From the NCBI RefSeq assembly GCF_008369935.1, contig NZ_VTUZ01000014.1, positions 124,001-188,000 on the forward strand: a stretch of DNA of 64,000 nt, in the 5' to 3' direction. This DNA is from Paraburkholderia panacisoli. GTDB taxonomy: Bacteria; Pseudomonadota; Gammaproteobacteria; Burkholderiales; Burkholderiaceae. The position numbers were made by a program, and so were the translations under genes. This document shows, in pieces, positions 17,809-26,676 of this stretch. Under the pieces are notes generated by a model. It was not told the origin of the DNA and ran no database searches. It worked only from the letters and a program-made list of their open reading frames with translations. Position 1 is the stretch's first letter, and every line of letters begins with the position of its first letter.

Positions 17809-18551
17809 CGGGAGTCTCCGGCGCTGTTGCGGATGCGGCGCAGGTCGGCGCGCTCGACCATCAGGTCGGCGGCGCTGCCCGCGATGATCGCCGCGATCAC
17901 GGCGAGCGGCAGCGCGAGCCGGTAAGGCAGGTCGAAAGCGAGCAGCGACACGACCCCGGCGATGCTGACCGCCACCAGCGTGGAGCGCGTCGCGATCGCC
18001 GACACCATGATGGGCAGCAACGCCAGCGTGCCGGCCAGCGCGAGTCCCCAGTTGTCGGGAATCAGGCTCGCGAGCAGGATGCCGGCAATCGACGACACCT
18101 GCCACGACAGCCAGCTCGACACCGCCATGCCCCAGTAGTACGGCTCCTTGCCCGGCACATAACCGGTCGGGAAGCTCTTCTTCTGGAACAGCAGATAGAT
18201 CACGTCGCCGTTAAAGTAGCCGAGCACGATGCGCCGCCACATCGACAGATAGGAGAAATGCGGCGCCAGCCCGACGCTGAAGATCACGAAACGCGTGTTG
18301 ACCATGGCCGCCGTGAGCAGCACGGTCCAGATCGGCAGCTTGGCGGCGAGCAGCGGCAGCACCGCGAGCTGCGACGAGCCGGCGTAGCACAGCAGCGACA
18401 TGGTGAGGGCCTGCGGCAGCGTGAGCACGGATTTGCTCATCGCGATACCGGTGACGAGGCCCCACGAGAAAATCGCCATCAGCGTGGGCGAGTAGTCGCG
18501 CGCGCCCTCACGGAAGGCACGGCGATCGGTATCTGACAGACGAGCGAGCAT
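17805..18551 (-). CDS. azlC: AzlC-family branched-chain amino acid permease
   Basis: 248 residues, multi-spanning. The start MLARLSDTDRRAFREGARDY gives the normal AzlC N-terminus; an ATG 49 codons upstream adds a polar, unconserved leader. Segments SPTLMAIFSWGLVTGIAM, CYAGSSQLAVLPLL and NTRFVIFSVGLAPHF are typical. It forms a complex with the AzlD subunit encoded by the overlapping downstream gene. It is divergent from ilvE over a 223-base intergenic region. Confidence 0.9.
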   Translation of the reverse strand: MLARLSDTDRRAFREGARDYSPTLMAIFSWGLVTGIAMSKSVLTLPQALTMSLLCYAGSSQLAVLPLLAAKLPIWTVLLTAAMVNTRFVIFSVGLAPHFSYLSMWRRIVLGYFNGDVIYLLFQKKSFPTGYVPGKEPYYWGMAVSSWLSWQVSSIAGILLASLIPDNWGLALAGTLALLPIMVSAIATRSTLVAVSIAGVVSLLAFDLPYRLALPLAVIAAIIAGSAADLMVERADLRRIRNSAGDSR

Positions 18552-18774
18552 GAGGCGAAACGGGTAGGCGCCAATGCGCCGCAACGAAGGGAAGTCGGCG
18601 CCAGGTCGTCCGGCACCCGCTGGCGCATCCGGATTTGAATTAGGCGTGTGCTGGATTATAGCGTCCGGAATGCGGCCAAATGCCCGTTCCGTGTGCAAAA
18701 GACGCTAAAATATCGCTCTTGGCTGCGCCTGGCGCGCGTAGTCGCACCTCATAACGCACCTGCTGGAGAATCGT

Positions 18775-19698
18775 ATGTCAATGGCCGACCGTGACGGCAA
18801 GATCTGGATGGATGGCAAGCTCATCGAGTGGCGCGATGCCAAGATCCATGTGCTCACCCACACGCTGCATTACGGCATGGGCGTTTTCGAAGGCGTGCGC
18901 GCCTACAAGACGGCCGACGGCGGCACCGCGATTTTCCGTCTGCAGGAGCACACCAAACGTCTGCTGAACTCGGCCAAGATCTTCCAGATGGACGTGCCGT
19001 TCGACCACGAAACGCTCGCCGCCGCGCAGCGCGAAGTGGTCCGCGAAAACAAGCTAGAGTCCTGCTACCTGCGCCCGATCATCTGGGTCGGTTCGGAAAA
19101 GCTCGGCGTGTCGGCCAAGGGCAACACGATCCACGTCGCCATCGCCGCGTGGCCGTGGGGCGCTTACCTCGGTGAAGACGGCATCACCAAGGGCATCCGC
19201 GTGAAGACCTCGTCGTTCACGCGCCATCACGTGAACGTGTCGATGGTCCGCGCGAAGGCGTCGGGCTGGTACGTGAACTCGATCCTCGCGAACCAGGAAG
19301 CGATCGCCGACGGCTACGACGAAGCACTGCTGCTCGACGTCGACGGCTATGTATCGGAAGGCTCGGGCGAGAACTTCTTCCTCGTCAACAACGGCAAGCT
19401 GTACACGCCGGACCTGTCGTCGTGCCTCGACGGCATTACGCGCGACACGGTCATCACGCTGGCGCGCGACGCGGGCATTCAGGTGATCGAAAAGCGCATC
19501 ACGCGCGACGAGGTCTACACCTGCGACGAAGCGTTCTTCACCGGCACCGCCGCCGAAGTCACGCCGATCCGCGAACTCGACAACCGCACGATCGGCGCGG
19601 GCGTACGCGGCCCGATCACCGAGAAGCTGCAGTCGGCGTTCTTCGACGTGGTGAACGGCAAGAGCGACAAGTACCAGCACTGGCTGACCAAGATCTAA
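18775..19698 (+). CDS. ilvE: Branched-chain amino acid aminotransferase
   Basis: 307 residues, fold-type IV PLP enzyme. KIHVLTHTLHYGMGVFEGVRAY is the IlvE N-terminal signature, the PLP lysine lies in VRAKASGWY, and SEGSGENFFLV and the GITRDTVI motif follow. It transfers amino groups between glutamate and the keto acids of Val, Leu and Ile. The start is supported by CTGGAG upstream. Its divergent neighbour azlCD exports the same amino acids. A downstream zinc-finger gene follows after about 100 bases. Confidence 0.96.
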   Translation: MSMADRDGKIWMDGKLIEWRDAKIHVLTHTLHYGMGVFEGVRAYKTADGGTAIFRLQEHTKRLLNSAKIFQMDVPFDHETLAAAQREVVRENKLESCYLRPIIWVGSEKLGVSAKGNTIHVAIAAWPWGAYLGEDGITKGIRVKTSSFTRHHVNVSMVRAKASGWYVNSILANQEAIADGYDEALLLDVDGYVSEGSGENFFLVNNGKLYTPDLSSCLDGITRDTVITLARDAGIQVIEKRITRDEVYTCDEAFFTGTAAEVTPIRELDNRTIGAGVRGPITEKLQSAFFDVVNGKSDKYQHWLTKI

Positions 19699-19801
19699 CG
19701 CGCGCTGCGCCGGCAAGCTGGCCCAAGCTGACCTTTTGGCTCTTGCCGGTCCGGGCTTTACCGGCGCAACGCCCGCACCCTGCATACAACGAGAAAGTCC
19801 C

Positions 19802-19996
19802 ATGAGCGAAATCAAGGAAATGCCGCTGGTCGAACTGTCGGCAAAAGACCTGCCGGCGTACTGCCCGAACCCGGCCATGCCGCGCTGGAGCGCGCATCCG
19901 CGTGTCTTTATCGATGTCACGCACGGCGAGGCGCGTTGCCCGTATTGCAGCACGCGCTACAAGCTGCGCGACGGCGAAGTGGTCAAGGGGCATTGA
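19802..19996 (+). CDS. Small CHCC zinc-finger protein
   Basis: 64 residues: MSEIKEMPLVELSAKDLPAY, then CPNPAMPRWSAHPRV and CPYCSTRYKLRDGE. The single Cys, His and CxxC spacing matches the zf-CHCC family related to the NDUFS6/complex I 13 kDa subunit. The metal ligands are all present. The function in bacteria is not established; it commonly sits between ilvE and waaF in Burkholderia-like genomes, which is what is seen here. Confidence 0.88.
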   Translation: MSEIKEMPLVELSAKDLPAYCPNPAMPRWSAHPRVFIDVTHGEARCPYCSTRYKLRDGEVVKGH

Positions 19997-20419
19997 ACAC
20001 GGCGCACTGAGCGTTAGTTGCTTGCGGCGCTGTCTGCGGGTGTCGTGCGCGGGCTGTTGGCATTGGGTTGACGTGGGTTTTATGCGCGCCGCGCCGCGTC
20101 GCCGGGTTCGATGGCGGCGCGGTGGCTCGCACGGCCACCCGTCTCGTTGCCTGCCCTGCGTTGCTGTGCTGACTGACTGGCTGAAGATTTCGCTCGCCGC
20201 TTCGTGGTCCGGCGAGCCCGGCCCGACTGCACGGTGCGCGCGCACAACATCGTCGACACGCACGCAAGCGCAAACACGCCGCACCAGGGCCGCCACCGCG
20301 ACGCTTCCGGCCATGCCGCAAGCGCGCCGCACGGTTGGCGGCTTTTCCACTTTCACCAATCCGAATGCCACGCGCATTGCGCGCGCGGCATTTCATTTCG
20401 ACACCGGACACTGAATCTG
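19997..20419. other. Gene-less region before waaF
   Basis: 423 bases between the zinc-finger gene and waaF. Open frames on both strands have Arg/Ala-rich, non-protein-like composition and no family features. It presumably carries the waaF promoter, but none is clear. Confidence 0.4.
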
Positions 20420-21445
20420 ATGCGTCGCGCGTTGGTTATCGCACCGAACTGGATCGGTGACGCATTGATGGCGCAGCCGCTGTTTGCGCGCCTCGTGAAA
20501 TTGCATCCGCGCATCGCCATCGACGCGGTCGCGCCCTCGTGGGTCGCGCCCGTGCTCGAACGCATGCCCGAAATCCGCGACGTCTACGCCACTGACCTTG
20601 CACACGGCAAGCTGCAAATGCTGCGTCGCTGGCAGCTGGCGAGCGATTTGCGCGACGTCGGCTACGACGCGGCGTATGTACTGCCGAACTCGCTCAAATC
20701 GGCGCTGATTCCGTGGATGGCCGGCATTGCGCTGCGCATCGGCTATACCGGCGAAAGCCGCTACGGCCTGCTGAACGTGCGTCACGCGAATCCGCGCAAA
20801 GACGAGCGTCCACCGATGGTCGGCCAGTACGCCGCCCTCGCCTATGCGCCCGGCGCCAAGCTCCCCGACGACCTGCCGATGCCGCGCCTCGACGCGGACC
20901 TGAACGAAGCGTCGCGCGTGTCGGCGCGCTTCAATCTGGATACGCGGGTGCCGCTGTTGGTGTTCTGCCCGGGCGCCGAGTACGGCCCCGCCAAGCGCTG
21001 GCCGCCCGAGCACTTCGCGGCGCTCGCGCAGATGGTCGGCCAGTCGTTCCCGTACACGCAGATCGTCGCGCTCGGTTCGCCGAAAGACGCGCCGCTTGCG
21101 CAGGCGATCGCCGAGAAAGCGCCGAACGTGCGCAATCTGTGCGGCCAGACCGCGCTGGGCGAGGCTTGCGCGCTGATCTCGCGGGCCAACGCGGTCGTCA
21201 CCAACGACTCCGGCCTGATGCACGTGGCCGCCGCGCTGCGCCGGCCGCTGGTGGCCGTGTACGGTTCGACCGATCCGCGCCACACGCCGCCCTTGTCGGA
21301 GCTTGCGAAGGTACAATGGCTCCATCTCGAATGCAGCCCCTGTTTTGAGCGCGAGTGTCCGCTCGGTCATCTGAACTGCCTGAAGCAGTTGAGCGCCGAG
21401 CAGGTCTTCAGCGATTTGCGCGGCATGTTGCTGACGCAACGTTGA
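20420..21445 (+). CDS. waaF: ADP-heptose:LPS heptosyltransferase II
   Basis: 341 residues, GT9 family. The N-terminus MRRALVIAPNWIGDALMAQP is the WaaF signature, and the C-terminal half has PGAEYGPAKRWPPEHFA, NDSGLMHVAAALRRP and YGSTDPRHTPP, which bind the ADP-heptose donor. It adds the second heptose to the LPS inner core on the cytoplasmic face of the inner membrane. The start at 20420 gives the canonical N-terminus. Confidence 0.95.
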   Translation: MRRALVIAPNWIGDALMAQPLFARLVKLHPRIAIDAVAPSWVAPVLERMPEIRDVYATDLAHGKLQMLRRWQLASDLRDVGYDAAYVLPNSLKSALIPWMAGIALRIGYTGESRYGLLNVRHANPRKDERPPMVGQYAALAYAPGAKLPDDLPMPRLDADLNEASRVSARFNLDTRVPLLVFCPGAEYGPAKRWPPEHFAALAQMVGQSFPYTQIVALGSPKDAPLAQAIAEKAPNVRNLCGQTALGEACALISRANAVVTNDSGLMHVAAALRRPLVAVYGSTDPRHTPPLSELAKVQWLHLECSPCFERECPLGHLNCLKQLSAEQVFSDLRGMLLTQR

Positions 21446-21613
21446 CCCGACCGATACTTGTACGCAACACCGCACGCCCCTGAGCGCGTCGCGTCACGTT
21501 CGCGCCTTGCGGCGCGGGCATTCTGGCGCTCGGGTGCGACGGTCCGGTGCTCCGGACCGCCCCGCTGACCGCTGTCGCGCAACCGCGCGCCGCGCACAAG
21601 AGACTGACGAGCC

Positions 21614-22060
21614 ATGCCACGTTTTGCCCATATCTTCGAAGCCGCCGCCGATACCCTGAACGCCTACTATCAGGCCGTCGCCGAGGTCAATATCGACAGC
21701 TTGATGGGCCTGTGGATCGATGAAGAGTTCGTCAGCTGCATCTGGGCCGACGGCTCCCACCTGCACGGCCTCGACAGCATTCGCGCCGGCTTGCAGATCC
21801 AGCTCGAAGCCGCACCCGTTTCGATCGAGCCGCTCGACATCCGCGTGTACGACAGTCTCGGCACCGTCGTGTACGCGATTGCCGAAGCGCATCGTCCGGC
21901 CGACCCGACCGCCACGCCCGCGATGGTCTTCACCACTTACGTGATGGTCCACGAGCGCGGCGAGTGGCGCATCGCGCACATTCACGCAAGCCCGATGCCG
22001 AACGAGGCCGCCAGCCAGTTCGCCACCAAGATGCGGCATGGCCAGGGCTCGCTGCACTGA
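21614..22060 (+). CDS. NTF2-like (SnoaL-type) protein
   Basis: 148 residues with a single alpha+beta cone-fold domain: an N-terminal helix with AAADTLNAYYQAVAEV, LMGLWIDEEFVSCIWADGSH, and a C-terminal TTYVMVHERGEWRIAHIHAS. This matches the nuclear transport factor 2-like family of small ligand-binding or isomerase proteins. There is no signal peptide. It is followed 57 bases on by the YheT hydrolase gene. Its ligand is unknown. Confidence 0.8.
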   Translation: MPRFAHIFEAAADTLNAYYQAVAEVNIDSLMGLWIDEEFVSCIWADGSHLHGLDSIRAGLQIQLEAAPVSIEPLDIRVYDSLGTVVYAIAEAHRPADPTATPAMVFTTYVMVHERGEWRIAHIHASPMPNEAASQFATKMRHGQGSLH

Positions 22061-22117
22061 CGCGCGGCTCGAGCTCAGATTCAGGTTCGCGCTTTACTTA
22101 TTCGCTCCAACGCCGGC

Positions 22118-23212
22118 ATGAGTTCGACGCACGATAAATCCGTTTCCTCCGGCACGGGCCGCCCCACGGTCGCGGCCGCCGTCGAGGCCACCGTCGAGCT
22201 GCTCTACCGCGCCCCGCTCTGGCTGCCGAACCGGCACGCGCAAACCATCGTGCCGTCGTTGTTCGCGCGCCGTCCGGCGGTGTCGTTTCGGCGCGAGCGC
22301 TGGGACACGCCGGACGGCGACTTCATCGATCTCGACTGGGTCGTGCATGACGGCCAGTCCTCATCGTCGTCGCTCGCGCCAGACGCCGCGACCAGGATTC
22401 CCGCCGCCGACGCCCCGCTCTTCGTGCTGTTTCACGGGCTCGAAGGCAGCTCGGGATCGCACTATGCAGTCAGCTTGATGGCGGCCGCGCGCGACTACGG
22501 CTGGCACGGCGTCGTGCCGCACTTTCGCAGTTGCAGCGGCACGTTGAATCGCTTGCCGCGCTTTTATCACCTCGCCGACAGCGACGAAGTCGATTGGGTG
22601 CTGCGCCGCTTGCGCGCCGCGCATCGTGGGCCGGTCGTCGCGGCGGGCGTGTCGCTCGGCGGCAATGTGCTGCTGCGCTGGCTCGGCGAGCGGCGCGACG
22701 AAGCGGCGTCCGTGGTCGCGGCGGCCGCCGCGATTTCGACGCCGATCGACGTGCATGCCGGCGGCCGCGCGTTGTCGCAGGGCTTCGGCCTCATCTACAC
22801 GCGCAGTTTTCTGAAGACGCTCAAGCAGAAGGCCGGGCAGAAGCTGGTCCAGTTCCCGGGCCTGTTCGACCGCGACGCGATGCTGGCGAGCCGCACAATG
22901 TACGAGTTCGACAACGTGGTGACCGCGCCGCTGCACGGCTTTCGCAATACCGACGAGTATTGGAGCACGGCGACCACGCGCCCGCTCCTGCCGCACATTC
23001 AGGTGCCGACGCTGGTCCTGAACGCGCGCAACGACCCGTTCCTGCCGGCCGAGGCGTTGCCGTCGCGGCACGAAGTGTCGGCGGCAGTGGAACTCGACCA
23101 ACCGAGGCACGGCGGCCACGCCGGCTTCATGACCGGGCCGTTTCCGGGCCGCATCGACTGGCTGTCGCGGCGCGTGTTCGGCTACCTGGAGCGACACGTC
23201 GATCATGGATGA
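22118..23212 (+). CDS. YheT-family alpha/beta hydrolase
   Basis: 364 residues. The family signature YRAPLWLPNRHAQTI is near the N-terminus. The nucleophile elbow is GVSLGGNVLLRWLGE, the acidic residue follows NARNDPFLP, and the catalytic His lies in RHGGHAGF. YheT proteins are putative esterases of unknown substrate. Its 3' end overlaps the next gene by eight bases, so the two are probably coupled. Confidence 0.88.
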   Translation: MSSTHDKSVSSGTGRPTVAAAVEATVELLYRAPLWLPNRHAQTIVPSLFARRPAVSFRRERWDTPDGDFIDLDWVVHDGQSSSSSLAPDAATRIPAADAPLFVLFHGLEGSSGSHYAVSLMAAARDYGWHGVVPHFRSCSGTLNRLPRFYHLADSDEVDWVLRRLRAAHRGPVVAAGVSLGGNVLLRWLGERRDEAASVVAAAAAISTPIDVHAGGRALSQGFGLIYTRSFLKTLKQKAGQKLVQFPGLFDRDAMLASRTMYEFDNVVTAPLHGFRNTDEYWSTATTRPLLPHIQVPTLVLNARNDPFLPAEALPSRHEVSAAVELDQPRHGGHAGFMTGPFPGRIDWLSRRVFGYLERHVDHG

Positions 23213-23777
23213 CATCGTCAGGCAGGCTCTGGCCAAGTGGCCGAACGTTCCGAGTTGCACCGGGTGGCTGATGCTGGACCGGCGCGGCAACTGGCGCATG
23301 CGCGACGATGCCGCCCAGGCGAGCGGTGCGCCGGGCGAGCCGATCCGCCATGAGGCGCTGCTCGGGTTCATCAACCGGAACTACGACGCCGACGAACGCG
23401 GCCAGTGGTTTTTCCAGAACGGCCCGCAGCGGGTGTATGTCGAACTGGGTTATACGCCGTGGGTGGTGCGACTGTCAGCCGGCGCCGATGGGGCGCTCGC
23501 GCTGCAGGATCAGGCCGGCGGCACTTTCGAGCCCGCTGCTGTGTTTGTCGATGAAGAAGGCGGGATTCTGTTTGCGGACAACTCGGCTCACACAAGAGTC
23601 GCTGTTTTGCACGATCACGATCTGCAGGTCTTCTCCGATCATGCGACGCTCGCCGACGATTCGATGAGCGGCGACCTCCACTGGAACAACCGGCGAGCGT
23701 TGCCGCTGCAACCGATGCGGCGCGCCGAAGTTGCCACGCGTTTCGGTTTCGTGCCGAGTCCGGCCGCGAACATCTAG
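23205..23777 (+). CDS. DUF2946-type cytosolic protein
   Basis: 190 residues, beginning MDDIVRQALAKWPNVPSCTGWLMLD. It is soluble, without signal or membrane segments, and rich in beta-strand-forming segments such as GQWFFQNGPQRVYVELGYTPWVVRL. I recognise it as the conserved Burkholderia family usually labelled DUF2946; no function is known. Its ATG lies inside the end of the YheT gene, implying coupled translation. Confidence 0.7.
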   Translation: MDDIVRQALAKWPNVPSCTGWLMLDRRGNWRMRDDAAQASGAPGEPIRHEALLGFINRNYDADERGQWFFQNGPQRVYVELGYTPWVVRLSAGADGALALQDQAGGTFEPAAVFVDEEGGILFADNSAHTRVAVLHDHDLQVFSDHATLADDSMSGDLHWNNRRALPLQPMRRAEVATRFGFVPSPAANI

Positions 23778-23813
23778 GGCTTTGTCGCGCGCACGGCGTT
23801 CAGCCTCGGCGCG

Positions 23814-23842
23814 CCCACTCGTCGGGCCCACTCGTCGGGCCC
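23814..23842. repeat. 13-bp tandem duplication forming a palindrome
   Basis: CCCACTCGTCGGG occurs twice head to tail (23814-23826, 23827-23839) and is followed by CCC, so GGGCCC arms flank ACTCGTC. It lies between two convergent genes and may act as a weak bidirectional terminator. Confidence 0.5.
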
Positions 23843-23860
23843 GGTTAGCCCACAGCAGCC

Positions 23861-25570
23861 TCAACTCTTCTCGTCGAGCCGCTCCTCCTTGTAGCGGTTT
23901 TCCATTTCGTGCAGGCGCGCGTCGACGGTCGCGAGATCGTAATAGCCGATCGACTTCAAATCGCGCGCGTCCTTCAGTTGCCGGATCGCCGACGGCCACG
24001 CCCCTTCCAGCGCGAATTTTTCCGCCATCGCCCGATGCTGCGTCAGCGCGTCGCCGCTGCCCGCGCTCGCCTGCGCGAGATACAGCCACCAGGCCGGCTG
24101 ATCCGGATGGGCGCGCGTCTCCTTCTGCGCGAGCGCCTGCGCATCGGCGAACCGCCGCAAGGTCAGCAAGGTGCGGATGTGCATGTCGATCGCGGCATTC
24201 GACTGCGGCCAACGCTGCTGCGCAAACTCCGCGAGACGCGCGGCTTCATCGTTGCGCCCCGCGCGCCGTGCAATGTCGGCGGCAAGCACGTCGAGGCTCG
24301 GCGAGCTGCGCGCGGGCTCGCCCCCGCTACGCTCGCCGGTCGCGAACGTCGCACGGGAAGTCGCGAGCGACGCCGCCGCCTCGTCGTAACGTTCGAGCAG
24401 CAGCTGACCATACGCGATCCCGTACCAGTTCGCCGCGACGTTGAGCGCCGTGCGGTCGTCGATTTCGGAGCGCAAGCGCGAAATCTCATCTGCGTACTCG
24501 CTGCGCGAGCGGTCCTGCAGCATACGCGCACGCGCGCGCACGAAGCCGTATTCGGGCGCCTGATGCGGCTGCCGGTACGGCGCGCGGCGCGCGCGGTCCT
24601 CCATGTCGGCGATCCGTTCGCCGGTCAGTGGGTGCGTGCGCGCGTAGGCCGGGACGCCCGTGTCGTTCATCGCCGCGCGGTCGAGCCGGCCGAAGAAGGT
24701 AGCCATCGCGTACGGGTCATAGCCCGCGCCGGCCAGCAGCAGAAAGCCGACGCGGTCCGCCTCCTGCTCGGCCGAGCGCGAGAAGCGCAACTGATTGTCG
24801 ACCGCGTAAGCCTGGCCGCCGACCGCAATCGCGCTTCCCAGGTCGCCGCTATGCGCGAGCACGCCCGCCAGCACGCCGAACAATATGCCGGCGAGCGCGG
24901 CGTAGGTGCTGTGCTCGCCGGCCGAGATCATCCGCGAGATGTGCCGTTGCAGCACGTGGCCCATTTCGTGGCCGAGCACCGACGCCAGCTCGGACTCGGT
25001 CTGGGTCGCCGCGATCAGACCGGTGTTCACGCCGATGAAGCCGCCGGGCAACGAGAATGCGTTGATCTGCGCGTCGCGCACCGCGAACAGATCGAAGTCC
25101 GGCCGATAGCCGCCGATGTACAGCGCGCTCGCCGCCGCGGCGAGTTTGGCGGACACCGAATTCAGATAGTCGCGCACCAGCCAGTCGTCGAGATAGTCGG
25201 GGTCACGGCGCACTTCGCGCATCACGCGCTCGCCGAGCTTGCGCTCGGCTTGCGGCGTCAGCGAACCCGAACCGCCGTTGCCGAGGTCGGGCAATTGCTG
25301 GGTGACGATCGGCGTGCGCCAGTCGCTGTTCGTGCCGGAGCGTCCGGACAGGCGGCTCTGCGCGCCGCCGTATACGCCGAACACGCCTTGCGCGATGTCG
25401 GGCGGCACGACCGGGTCGGCAAAGGCGTCCGACGGCCCGCTGACCAGCGGCGACTCGGCCGGCTGCATGTTGAGCGCGACGCTCGTGCCGGCATGCGATT
25501 GCGCGAACGCGCCCGGCGGCGCCGCGAGCGCGACAGACAACAACGCTGCAAGAAACCGTTTCGGACGCAT
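23861..25570 (-). CDS. M48-family metalloprotease with TPR tail, BepA-like
   Basis: 569 residues. A signal peptide (1-23, ending GAFAQ) directs it to the periplasm. The zinc site is HEMGH (201-205) with the third ligand expected in SRSAEQEADRVG. The C-terminal half is helical with Ala/Leu-rich repeats typical of TPRs. This layout is that of BepA/YfgC, which maintains outer-membrane protein assembly and degrades misfolded LptD or BamA. It is divergent from moaC and convergent with the DUF2946 gene. Confidence 0.9.
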   Translation of the reverse strand: MRPKRFLAALLSVALAAPPGAFAQSHAGTSVALNMQPAESPLVSGPSDAFADPVVPPDIAQGVFGVYGGAQSRLSGRSGTNSDWRTPIVTQQLPDLGNGGSGSLTPQAERKLGERVMREVRRDPDYLDDWLVRDYLNSVSAKLAAAASALYIGGYRPDFDLFAVRDAQINAFSLPGGFIGVNTGLIAATQTESELASVLGHEMGHVLQRHISRMISAGEHSTYAALAGILFGVLAGVLAHSGDLGSAIAVGGQAYAVDNQLRFSRSAEQEADRVGFLLLAGAGYDPYAMATFFGRLDRAAMNDTGVPAYARTHPLTGERIADMEDRARRAPYRQPHQAPEYGFVRARARMLQDRSRSEYADEISRLRSEIDDRTALNVAANWYGIAYGQLLLERYDEAAASLATSRATFATGERSGGEPARSSPSLDVLAADIARRAGRNDEAARLAEFAQQRWPQSNAAIDMHIRTLLTLRRFADAQALAQKETRAHPDQPAWWLYLAQASAGSGDALTQHRAMAEKFALEGAWPSAIRQLKDARDLKSIGYYDLATVDARLHEMENRYKEERLDEKS

Positions 25571-25735
25571 CGCGAGGTCGGTGACGAAGTCGGAAAGCGA
25601 CGCCCGCGGCTCGGACTAAGATAGCGGGCACAGGACAATTGTAATCAGTCGCCGCGGCGAAGCGGATGGCTGCGCCACACTGTTATTGCATTGCTACCGC
25701 ACTGCTATGATAGGCGCCCTCTGAAGGAACCCAAC

Positions 25736-26242
25736 ATGCCTGAACTCACTCATTTCGACGCCGCCGGCCAGGCGCATATGGTAGACGTCGGCGGCAAGAA
25801 GGAGACCAAGCGCATTGCCGTTGCGCGCGGCTCGATCCGCATGCTGCCGGACACCTTCGCGCTGATCCGCGACGGCAACGCCAAGAAGGGCGACGTGATC
25901 GGCATTGCGCGCATTGCGGCGATTCAAGGCTCGAAGCGCACCGCCGACCTGATCCCGCTCTGCCATCCGCTCGCGCTGACGCGCGTCAAAGTGGATTTCG
26001 AACTCGACGACACGCTGCCCGGCGTGCACTGCACGGTTCAGGTCGAAACGCTCGGCCGAACGGGCGTGGAGATGGAAGCGCTGACCGCCGTGCAAGTGGG
26101 ACTGCTGACGGTGTACGACATGTGCAAGGCGGTGGATCGGGGGATGACCATCACCGATGTGAAGGTGTTGGAGAAGCACGGGGGGAAATCGGGCGATTGG
26201 GTGGCGGACCAGGCGGGGCTCGACAAGCCTGCGCAAGACTGA
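25736..26242 (+). CDS. moaC: Cyclic pyranopterin monophosphate synthase
   Basis: 168 residues. Signature segments: MVDVGGKKETKRIAVARGSI, LIPLCHPLALTRVKVDF and EMEALTAVQVGLLTVYDMCKAVDRGM. It converts the MoaA product into cyclic pyranopterin monophosphate in molybdenum cofactor synthesis. The start follows GAAGGAACCCAAC. No other moa gene is in the window. Confidence 0.96.
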   Translation: MPELTHFDAAGQAHMVDVGGKKETKRIAVARGSIRMLPDTFALIRDGNAKKGDVIGIARIAAIQGSKRTADLIPLCHPLALTRVKVDFELDDTLPGVHCTVQVETLGRTGVEMEALTAVQVGLLTVYDMCKAVDRGMTITDVKVLEKHGGKSGDWVADQAGLDKPAQD

Positions 26243-26676
26243 CGCAGTGCGCGCCCGACAATCTTGCCTTCTTTGTCGCCGATCAGATAGTGCTCGCGGC
26301 GAAGCTGCCGGAGGCTATGACACGAATGCGGACGCTTTCCTGATCGCTTCGCGCACGCGTGGGACCTGGGCGGCACCAGGTCATTCGATGCCCCCGTGAT
26401 GCCCTCGGTGCTGATCGCACACGGCGCAGCGGACCCGCAACATCCGCATACGAACGGCATTCGATTCTCGTCGATCTACGGGACCACAAACCCTGCTACA
26501 ACGAGTGCCGCCGACGCAATCGCCGCGTTGTCCGTCGATGACGACACGGTGGCCGAGCTTCCCGATGGCCGCCGGCTTCGCTTGCATCACGGTGCACTCG
26601 ACAATGGCGTCGATCCAGAAGGCACGTGCCGAGTCGCCACCGATGCCACCGATCAATGGCGCGCCGTGGGCGTCAA
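26243..26676. other. Gene-less region between moaC and pglL
   Basis: 434 bases between convergent moaC and pglL. Short open frames exist on both strands (26396-26731 plus; 26381-26680 minus), but neither shows a family motif, and composition is less biased than in neighbouring genes. It may be a decayed gene or simple spacer. No terminator hairpin with a T-run is evident. Confidence 0.35.

Noticed and set aside
19997..20419. Possible extra gene between the zinc-finger protein and waaF
   Set aside because: Both strands give Arg-rich, low-information translations, and no frame has a credible start with a ribosome-binding site.
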